Below, piece by piece: positions 1-5,216 of a stretch of 6,465 nt of DNA (the first letter of the stretch is position 1; each line of letters begins with the position of its first letter). Under the pieces are notes generated by a model. The model worked only from the letters and a program-made list of their open reading frames with translations, was not told the origin of the DNA and did not search any database. A program made the position numbers and the translations under genes. The stretch covers positions 1 through 6,465 of the forward strand of contig CALKIA010000045.1 in NCBI GenBank assembly GCA_937988705.1. Direction: 5' to 3'. The stretch is from an uncultured Chloroflexota bacterium. GTDB taxonomy: Bacteria > Chloroflexota > Anaerolineae > Aggregatilineales > Phototrophicaceae.

Positions 1-620
1 GCCATGAACTGCTGCCAGCGGCTCTCCGCCATGCTCAAGCCAAAGTTGAGGATGCTGCTCAGGTTGGTCTGATGCGTCGCTTCCTGCTGTTCGCGCCCCG
101 CCCCGCCGATTTGCGTGACGACCAGTCGCGCCCGTTCGGCCCGATTGGCCGCCGCCGTGACCTCGGCTTCCTCGCGCCGCGTTGACGTCATCAGCGCGGC
201 GATCCGCTCGGCGTAGTGGCTGTCGAGCGTCCGACTCTGCCGATCCAGCGCCATTTGCAGGCGGGCGAGATCCACCTGCGCTGCGGCATCATTTTCCGCC
301 AGTTGATCGGCTGCCGCATTCCGCGCCTGATGGGCCGCTAAGGCATCGCGTTCGGCAATCGCGTCCGTTGTCACCCGCTGCCAGCGCCGCTCAATCGCCG
401 CGACCGCTGCCGCGCGTTCCCGTTCCAGTGCCGCCCGCTCTTCGCCCGCCCGCCGGATGATCGCGGCGCGTTCGGCTTCCCGCCGCGCTTCGATCTGCAC
501 CACTTCCGCCGCGATTTTTGCACGCCGCCCCACGAGGCGTTCCTCGGCGGCAAATATCTCCTCGCGTGCCCCGACCTCCCGCGTGATCGCCGCAAACAAC
601 CCGTCTGTCCGATTAGCCAT
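1..620 (-). CDS. Probable tape measure protein, N-terminal part (3' end outside window)
   Basis: From ATG 620 the frame stays open for 206 codons to the left edge. It begins MANRTDGLFAAITREVGARE and is dominated by Ala, Glu and Arg in long heptad-like helices (IAAEVVQIEARREAERAAII, ALERERAAAVAAIERRWQRV, QVDLARLQMALDRQSRTLDS), that is, extended coiled coil from about residue 14 to 180. It then reads TNLSSILNFGLSMAESRWQQ at the edge. Tape measure proteins are long, helical, follow the chaperone genes and set tail length, which matches. No hydrophobic segment or recognisable tape-measure domain is visible in this N-terminal piece, so another coiled-coil tail protein remains possible. The start is supported by AAGGA at 630-634, 9 nt upstream, which lies inside a family A repeat. 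Confidence 0.55.
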   Translation of the reverse strand, partial: MANRTDGLFAAITREVGAREEIFAAEERLVGRRAKIAAEVVQIEARREAERAAIIRRAGEERAALERERAAAVAAIERRWQRVTTDAIAERDALAAHQARNAAADQLAENDAAAQVDLARLQMALDRQSRTLDSHYAERIAALMTSTRREEAEVTAAANRAERARLVVTQIGGAGREQQEATHQTNLSSILNFGLSMAESRWQQFM

Positions 621-622
621 AG

Positions 623-661
623 CTTTGCGTCCTTGCGTCTTCGCGTTGAATCTTGTCTTTA
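623..661 (-). repeat. Family A repeat copy, chaperone/tape measure junction
   Basis: On the minus strand it reads a GATTCAACGCGAAGACGC-type start followed by AAGGACGCAAAG, a single copy of the family also seen at 2299-2393, 3692-3790 and 6099-6138. It fills the whole gap, overlaps the TAA stop of the upstream frame, and contains the ribosome binding site of the next gene. Confidence 0.75.
630..634 (-). promoter_or_regulatory. Repeat-derived ribosome binding site of the probable tape measure gene
   Basis: The 38 bp between the second chaperone frame's stop (659-661) and the ATG at 620 are almost wholly a family A repeat. In the minus-strand repeat the usual GCAAAGACGC appears as GCAAGGACGC, so a single base difference creates AAGGA 9 nt before the start codon. 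Confidence 0.55.
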
Positions 662-951
662 GTCTTTCATCTCTTTCGACCTGCGCTCCACATCCTCGAA
701 GAAGCGCACACCCTGCGCGAACCGCAGCAGTTCGTCGACGTACCCGGCGGGCAGCGCCAGCACCTCCAGCGGATTAGGCACGACGCGGAAGCCGCTCAAC
801 GCGAACAGCAGATAGCACTGTTCGAGCAGCGCTGCGTCCGTCCGAAACTCGCCCTCCGGCAGCGTCAGCACCAGATCGCCCGCCGTCCCTCGTGATCCGA
901 TCTGCCGCCAGCGCCCTACGAGGTCGGCGCGCTGGCGGCTTCCGCTTCCGG
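659..951 (-). CDS. Second chaperone frame, read by -1 frameshift or from an internal GTG
   Basis: The credible coding part reads GRWRQIGSRGTAGDLVLTLP, then FRTDAALLEQCYLLFALSGF, PNPLEVLALPAGYVDELLRF, and ends RSKEMKD-TAA. The frame is open back to 1072, but upstream of about 950 the translation looks like a GC-rich shadow of the first chaperone frame. The frame is -1 relative to the upstream gene, as in lambda G/GT, where slippage makes a minor extended chaperone. I find no textbook slippery heptamer. The nearest candidates are C-CCG at 952-949 and T-TTC at 979-976. The alternative is separate initiation at GTG 871 with a weak GGCGGG upstream, giving 70 aa; this would leave 45 nt after the first stop. 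The left boundary given here is therefore an estimate. A simple disabling frameshift in a formerly single gene cannot be excluded. Confidence 0.5.
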
Positions 952-1299
952 GTCGATCAACGGCTCCCGCGTGGCGAAATACGCCTCCCAGAAGGCATCG
1001 ACCAGGGCATCGCTCACCAGCAGCGTGAACGCGCTCCAGCGCCCCGGCAGATCGACCGGGCGTTCCTGCCAATACTGGCGAAAGCGGATCGCGTCCTGAT
1101 CGTCGGCCTCGGCCACCTCGACATCGACGGTCGAGCCTTCCAGCATGACGAACGTATGCTGCACCGTGTCCCAGCGGTCACGCGGGATGATGTGCGTGAA
1201 TTCCGCCGCCACCGACTGATTGCGCAGCGTGGCATACGGCATCAACCACCATGTCACCCCGGCCGCCGTGTACTTGCGGGCAATCGCTTTGAGATTCAT
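916..1299 (-). CDS. Probable tail assembly chaperone, first frame (127 aa)
   Basis: The product begins MNLKAIARKYTAAGVTWWLM and continues through EFTHIIPRDRWDTVQHTFVM and DLPGRWSAFTLLVSDALVDA, ending in an acidic Ala/Glu/Pro tail (DPEAEAASAPTS). AAGGA at 1306-1310, 6 nt before the ATG, supports the start. Position is the main argument: between the tail tube gene and the probable tape measure, siphophages encode small chaperones (lambda gpG/gpGT) that coat the tape measure during tail assembly. A second frame (to 659) overlaps its 3' end in the -1 register, the same geometry as G/GT. I do not recognise a family-specific motif, so an unrelated small tail protein is possible. Spacing to the tube gene is 119 bp and filled by two inverted family B repeats. 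Confidence 0.5.
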   Translation of the reverse strand: MNLKAIARKYTAAGVTWWLMPYATLRNQSVAAEFTHIIPRDRWDTVQHTFVMLEGSTVDVEVAEADDQDAIRFRQYWQERPVDLPGRWSAFTLLVSDALVDAFWEAYFATREPLIDPEAEAASAPTS

Positions 1300-1317
1300 C
1301 GCTTTTCCTTGTCTGAC

Positions 1318-1411
1318 CCCCTCCCCAACCCTCCCCCGAATTCAGGGGAGGGAGCAAACAGACGCGCCTCTTTCTCCCCTCCTTGAATTTGGGGAGGGGA
1401 CGGGGGTGGGG
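1318..1411. repeat. Inverted pair of family B hairpin repeats
   Basis: Two copies lie between the tail tube and chaperone genes. The first has a stem CCCTCCCC (1329-1336) / GGGGAGGG (1345-1352). The second has CCCCTCC (1376-1382) / GGAGGGG (1393-1399), followed by the GGGGGTGGGG tail. The asymmetric tails show they face opposite ways, around a short spacer. No T-run follows either stem in the direction of transcription. Confidence 0.7.
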
Positions 1412-1418
1412 TCGTGAT

Positions 1419-2267
1419 TTAAATGCTCTCGAATTCCGTCTCGAACACGCTCACGAACACATCCCCGTCCGCCGCCGCGTTGATCGTGACCGCGCCCGTC
1501 GCTGTGTTCACGCCCGTGACCTCGCTGTGCGCGCTGACTCCGTTCTTCGTCCACACGTTGCGCGCTCCGGCGTGCTCGCCCGACACCGGACGCCAGCCGA
1601 GTATGAAGCCCGTCGCGCCCGCCGTCGCCTTGAACGTCGTCACGCTGATCGGCTTGGCGGTCACGTAGCGCACGAACAGGTCGCTTTCCGCTCTGAGATC
1701 GGTCGCGCTGTAGGGCAAACCGAAGAACGTGCGTTCCGCGCCGCTCACCGTGACCGTGTAGCGCGTGGGCAGCGGATTTTCGCCGCCAGCCTGACTCGCG
1801 CCGCCCGCCGCCGCCTCGCTGATCTGCACGTTGGGGTAGGCGTAGGTGATGTACTTGTTCGCGCCCGCCGTCGTCTGAAAGCCGAGCGTGAGCAGCAGCA
1901 TTCCCTGCGGCGGATCGGCGCTCAGTGCGTTGGGCGTGGTGACGCTGTTCGCGCTGGCAATGCTCGTATCCACCGCCGACCCCGTGATCAGCGCGTGGAA
2001 CGCCTCGTCGAACGCCGAGAGCGTGATCTCAAACGCGCCAATCTCGCTGATGCCCAACTGCCGCCGCCCCAAAATCTGCTGCCCGCCGCGAAACGTGGCG
2101 CTCTCGCGCTCAAAGGTCAGCGCGGACGCCTCCACGGGCGCGATTAGCTTGTGCGCGTGTGTCGTCGCGCCGTTCGCCAATTCGCGCGCCGTCCCGGTCG
2201 GATACCCGTCAGCGTCGCGCAGACAAAACAGCGCATGGTAAAACCCCGCGATATGTCCCGCCGTCAT
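1419..2267 (-). CDS. Probable major tail tube protein (282 aa)
   Basis: The protein begins MTAGHIAGFYHALFCLRDAD. Early residues include the 'G-x-x-x-G-T-A-R-x-L-A-x-G' stretch and LIAPVEASALTFERES, then GRRQLGISEIGAFEITLSAF followed by DEAFHALITGS, a tube-protein-like pattern. The rest is beta-rich with Thr/Ser/Gly runs (TRYTVTVSGAERTFFGLPYS; TGAVTINAAADGDVFVSVFE), typical of tail tube proteins. It lies directly before the chaperone-like pair and the probable tape measure, the usual place for the tube gene. The ATG at 2267 has AAAGGGGG (2272-2279) close upstream and is preferred. The frame also runs back to a TTG at 2318, but those 17 extra residues (MRLCVESFFFPCCKGGS) are partly translated family A repeat. 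No membrane segment or signal peptide is seen. Assignment rests on gene order and composition; no diagnostic motif was found. Confidence 0.7.
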   Translation of the reverse strand: MTAGHIAGFYHALFCLRDADGYPTGTARELANGATTHAHKLIAPVEASALTFERESATFRGGQQILGRRQLGISEIGAFEITLSAFDEAFHALITGSAVDTSIASANSVTTPNALSADPPQGMLLLTLGFQTTAGANKYITYAYPNVQISEAAAGGASQAGGENPLPTRYTVTVSGAERTFFGLPYSATDLRAESDLFVRYVTAKPISVTTFKATAGATGFILGWRPVSGEHAGARNVWTKNGVSAHSEVTGVNTATGAVTINAAADGDVFVSVFETEFESI

Positions 2268-2298
2268 CGAACCCCCTTTACAACAAGGAAAAAAGAAA

Positions 2299-2393
2299 GA
2301 CTCAACGCAAAGACGCAAGGTCGCGAAGACGCCAAGAAAGGGTAAAAATTCTCTTTGCGCCTTAGCGTCTTTCCGCCTTTGCGTTGAATCTTG
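2299..2393. repeat. Inverted pair of family A repeats, terminator/tail tube junction
   Basis: A plus-oriented copy (2299-2340, GACTCAACGCAAAGACGC start) faces a minus-oriented copy (2352-2393, ending in GCGTTGAATCTTG on the plus strand). They are separated by about 11 nt, so a transcript could fold an imperfect stem of about 40 bp. The outer edge overlaps the alternative TTG-started N-terminus of the tail tube frame. Confidence 0.75.
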
Positions 2394-2409
2394 TTCTTTT
2401 CTCTTGCTC

Positions 2410-2844
2410 TTAGATCTTCGTTATGTATGTCACGGCCAGCGGGAATTCGACGGCGGCGCGTTCTCCGAAGGCGGTGATCCCGCTGTCCTCGCTCAGCGTG
2501 ACCCGCGTCACACCGTCCAGCGGATCGCCGTCCAGTTCCAGCCGTGGCCGTGTCAGATACGCCGCCGCCACCGCCTCGATCAGGCTTTCCGCCTTGCGCT
2601 GGGCGCTCTCAGTGGGAATGCCTGCCATCCACGCTTCGACCACCAGCAGCAGCCGAAACACGCGCGTCTGTTCGTCCTGTCCCGCGCCAATGCGCGCCGG
2701 ATTCCGCGTCGAGCGCCCCGGCAGGCACACCAGCAGGGGCAGCGCCGCCGCGTCGAGGTGCTGCGGGAACGTGCGCCGCGCCTTCACCCCGCTGATCGTC
2801 CCGTTGATTGCATGGATGCGATCCATAATCGCCGGCACGCTCAT
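2410..2844 (-). CDS. Probable tail terminator / head-tail joining protein (144 aa)
   Basis: The 144-residue product begins MSVPAIMDRIHAINGTISGV. Residues about 12-35 are followed by a strand (ALPLLVCLPG), a second strand-like element (TRVFRLLLVVEAWMAG), an amphipathic helix (ESAQRKAESLIEAVAAAYL) and a closing strand (RAAVEFPLAVTYITKI). This alpha/beta order with a final 'F-x-L-x-V-x-Y' strand resembles tail terminator or neck proteins (lambda gpU / SPP1 gp17 type). Its slot, between adaptor and tail tube gene, is where such a protein is expected. It overlaps the adaptor by ATGA at 2841-2844, so the two are probably translationally coupled. GGTGGTGAT (2848-2856), close to a GGAGGTGAT site, lies just upstream. 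I cannot recognise a specific family motif, so a head-closure (stopper) role is the main alternative. Confidence 0.55.
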   Translation of the reverse strand: MSVPAIMDRIHAINGTISGVKARRTFPQHLDAAALPLLVCLPGRSTRNPARIGAGQDEQTRVFRLLLVVEAWMAGIPTESAQRKAESLIEAVAAAYLTRPRLELDGDPLDGVTRVTLSEDSGITAFGERAAVEFPLAVTYITKI

Positions 2845-3671
2845 CGGATCACCACCAACGTCTTGCGGCGGTGATCGTGCAGCGCGCGCCGCACCAGCGG
2901 ATCAAGGTCATCGACCGCCACCGCACTGCCTTGATAGACCGTCACGCGCCCGCCTACGCGATCCAGCGACTTGTAGGCGTAGGCGACCATCTCCGTCACC
3001 GCGTTCTGAATATCCGGCAGCACGTCAAAGAGGCTAATCGCCGCACCCGCGCTGTGACTCGCCGCCGTCGTGCCCATCTGCCCGCGTGCCAGCGTGATCG
3101 TCGTGGCGTCGCGCCCGGTCACGCGCAGCAGTTCGTCGTCGATGCGCAGGTAGTGACCGATCTCGAACAGCCCGGTCGCGCCCAGCGTTAACTGGATTGT
3201 GCCGCTCGTCATGCCGTCCACCGGGACACCGAAGCCAGTCACGCGCCACGCGGTATCGTAGTGCGGCGCGTAGCCCCACCAGCCCGCCACGCGGATCGCA
3301 CCCTGCGAGTCGCTCGCGTAGGTATACGTGATTCCTGCGCTCGCCTTCAGCGTGATGCGCCATTTGGGATAGGCGTTCAGCGGTCGCAGCGCCACCGCCT
3401 CGGCGCTGATGTCTGATCCGTTGCCATTGGTCAGCGTCGCCAGTTCGAGCAAATCCTCGTCCAGATCGAGCGCATACAGGTTGCGCAGCGGCACATCGAA
3501 GTACCGCACGGCGTAGCAGGGCACGCAAGTGCGTCCCGTCTCCCGCGCGAATTCCGCCGAGGCCGCCGCGATCAGCGCCTTGAGCAGCTCATCATCTCCG
3601 GTGGCGTCCGCGCCCATGTGCCGCTGCGCCCGCACCCGCTCCAACGTCGTCAAGAGTGGTACATGCTGCAT
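2841..3671 (-). CDS. Head-tail connector (gp6-like DNA packaging adaptor) with extra beta domain
   Basis: Adaptor proteins form the ring beneath the portal that the rest of the neck binds. The N-terminal part (residues about 26-48, DDELLKALIAAASAEFARETGR) is the characteristic adaptor helix 'LL-x-LI-x-AA-S-x-x-x-E-x-x-TGR'. A later VAGWWGYAPHYDTAW (128-142) matches the 'WGY' element seen in longer adaptors. Residues about 176-212 (RIDDELLRVTGR, then TITLARGQMGTTAASHSAGA) form a beta module common in phage structural proteins, and VLPDIQNAVTEMVAYAYKSL (217-236) is the C-terminal helix. At 276 aa it is well over the roughly 100 aa of minimal gp6-like adaptors, because the beta region is inserted between the helices. 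The ATG at 3671 is preferred over an in-frame TTG at 3683: GGGGGTGA, one mismatch from a GGAGGTGA site, ends just upstream of it. The TGA stop overlaps the next start by ATGA. Confidence 0.75.
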   Translation of the reverse strand: MQHVPLLTTLERVRAQRHMGADATGDDELLKALIAAASAEFARETGRTCVPCYAVRYFDVPLRNLYALDLDEDLLELATLTNGNGSDISAEAVALRPLNAYPKWRITLKASAGITYTYASDSQGAIRVAGWWGYAPHYDTAWRVTGFGVPVDGMTSGTIQLTLGATGLFEIGHYLRIDDELLRVTGRDATTITLARGQMGTTAASHSAGAAISLFDVLPDIQNAVTEMVAYAYKSLDRVGGRVTVYQGSAVAVDDLDPLVRRALHDHRRKTLVVIR

Positions 3672-3691
3672 GTTCACCCCCAAGCGCTAAA

Positions 3692-3790
3692 GACTCAACG
3701 CAAAGACGCAAAGACACGAAGACGCAAAGAAAGTTATCGGAATTCTTTTTCGCGTCTTGGCGCCCTTGCGCCTTTGCGTTGAGTCTTTTT
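3692..3790. repeat. Inverted pair of family A repeats, capsid/adaptor junction
   Basis: A plus-oriented copy (3692-3733) and a minus-oriented copy (3746-3790) share a perfect 14-bp outer arm, GACTCAACGCAAAG, continuing with mismatches around a 12-nt spacer. They occupy most of the 144-bp gap between the capsid stop and the adaptor ATG (3672-3815). A long imperfect hairpin in mRNA is possible. Confidence 0.75.
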
Positions 3791-3815
3791 CTCTTTTCCG
3801 TCTTTCTTTTCCGCC

Positions 3816-5216
3816 TTACACCGTGATGTTGTAGGTGACCGCTGCGCCGCCGTTCGCGGACCGTGACGCCATGCCGAAGCGCATGGTCGTGACGACGACG
3901 GTCGCCTGGGCGTCGATGTCGCGGGCGACTTCCGTGCGCATGTCGCGCTTCTTGCCGATGGCGAACTGATCCGGTCGCACCAGCAGCAGACGGCCTTTCG
4001 TGCCCGCCGCGTTATACGTGATCTTGCCGTCCACATCGGCCAGCGCCATTTGTCCGGAGCGGAACAGCTTGACGCCATACATGCGCGTCAGCCGCCCGTT
4101 TTCGACCGTCGCCGGGTGGAACGTATCGCGCTGCTTCACCACGTCGATATCCATGGCCGCGAGATGTGTCGCCGGGTCGGCGATGAACGCCATGCGTTCC
4201 AGCGCCACCTGCTGCGCCGCGGGCAGCAGCTTGATCGTCGCGAGGAAGTCCGTCTCGTCGAACGTGCCGCCATCGCGCGCCAGCGTCGGCGTGGTGACGA
4301 GCGCCAGTTTCAGGAAGCCATCCAGCGCCGTGTAGACCGGGCCGCGTCCCTTGGCATCCACCAGCCCGGAGACCGCCGAGCCGTCATAGTTGAGGTTGGT
4401 CGAGCCGGTCTCCGTGTCGCCGTTGAGCATCAGGTACTCGATGATTTCCTGCCCACGTGATTCCATTTTGGCGCGCAGGAAGGGCAGCACCGGGATCAGG
4501 CTGTCTTCTTCCATGATGTCGCTGAACGACACGCGCGCCCCGATGAACCCCGGCGTGAGCTGGCGGCGCGTCGCCGTCAGGTTGGACGACTTACCCGTGA
4601 TCGGGAGCTGTTCATCGCTCGTCAGATCGTTCTGCTCCGACAGGCTGTAGAATGTCGGGTCGGTGCCTTCGGTCGGGATGTAGATGCTGTTGAAGCCGCG
4701 CGGAATCTCGACTTCCATCACCCCCATGTCGATCAGCGCCCGGTAGATCGGCGCTTCGCGCACCGCCTCCCAGAGCTGCGTCTCATAGGCCACGCCCACC
4801 CAGTTCTGGCCGTTGCTGCTGAGGTTCGCCGAGAACACCTCATCCGCCTTGATCGCGGCTTTGACGGCATAGCCGTCCCCGTAGCCCGTATAATCCGCCG
4901 CGCGCAGCGTTTTGTCCGCCGCCGCCCGCAGAAATCCATCCGATGCGCCGCCCAGGCTCAGCCCGGAACGGTGCGCCGCGTTGAGGATGTGCGCGCCGAA
5001 GACCAGGTCTTGCGCCTTGAGGTGGTGATAGCGCAGATCCTTCATCTCGGTGATGCCCGTGAACGACTGGACGCGGCTGAACGGGATCACCGACTTATTC
5101 GCCGGCGCGGTCGGTTGGGGCAGCGGCGTGGTCAACTGCTCGGTGAGCGCGGCGCGCTGCTCCGGCGTCAGCGTGATCCCCAACGTGGCTTCAATCGTCT
5201 TCATCACTGCTTCCAT
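3816..5216 (-). CDS. Major capsid protein, HK97 fold (466 aa, internal start)
   Basis: This is the likely independently translated form of the capsid protein, beginning MEAVMKTIEATLGITLTPEQ. AGAGGAG at 5225-5231 stands 8 nt before the ATG at 5216, an almost ideal ribosome binding site. Residues 1-28 look helical, and residues about 40-115 are probably the delta or N-arm region. Residues 136-260 have HK97-capsid character: GQNWVGVAYETQLWEAVREA, an extended IPRGFNSIYIPTEG stretch, then TPGFIGARVSFSDIMEEDS (221-239) leading into a long spine-type helix, LRAKMESRGQEIIEYLMLNG (247-266). ALERMAFIADPATHLA followed by GVKLFRSGQMALADVDG is typical of the A-domain, and the end is beta-rich (VVVTTMRFGMA). 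The size suits a capsid protein with an N-terminal delta domain and no separate scaffold gene. The same residues also occur as the C-terminal part of the longer frame starting at 5864; the two starts may both be used. Confidence 0.9.
   Translation of the reverse strand: MEAVMKTIEATLGITLTPEQRAALTEQLTTPLPQPTAPANKSVIPFSRVQSFTGITEMKDLRYHHLKAQDLVFGAHILNAAHRSGLSLGGASDGFLRAAADKTLRAADYTGYGDGYAVKAAIKADEVFSANLSSNGQNWVGVAYETQLWEAVREAPIYRALIDMGVMEVEIPRGFNSIYIPTEGTDPTFYSLSEQNDLTSDEQLPITGKSSNLTATRRQLTPGFIGARVSFSDIMEEDSLIPVLPFLRAKMESRGQEIIEYLMLNGDTETGSTNLNYDGSAVSGLVDAKGRGPVYTALDGFLKLALVTTPTLARDGGTFDETDFLATIKLLPAAQQVALERMAFIADPATHLAAMDIDVVKQRDTFHPATVENGRLTRMYGVKLFRSGQMALADVDGKITYNAAGTKGRLLLVRPDQFAIGKKRDMRTEVARDIDAQATVVVTTMRFGMASRSANGGAAVTYNITV

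Noticed and set aside
1383..2147. Long open frame on the plus strand (254 codons)
   Set aside because: It is antisense to the probable tail tube gene, its product is Arg/His-rich and low-complexity as expected for a GC-rich shadow, and it begins inside a family B repeat.
2299..2393. CRISPR array suggested by repeated CAAAGACGC units
   Set aside because: The units are short, imperfect and contiguous, lack unique spacers of constant length, and occur in opposed orientation.
2423..3037. Open plus-strand frame of 204 codons
   Set aside because: It runs antisense across the well-supported overlapping adaptor and terminator-like genes, and its Ser/Arg/Pro-rich product has no domain-like pattern.
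3034..3528. Second minus-strand frame inside the adaptor gene (164 codons)
   Set aside because: It is the out-of-frame shadow of the adaptor, with an Arg-rich low-complexity translation.
4050..4460. Plus-strand frames opposite the capsid gene
   Set aside because: The capsid frame on the minus strand is clearly real, and these are Arg/His-rich shadows without a ribosome binding site.
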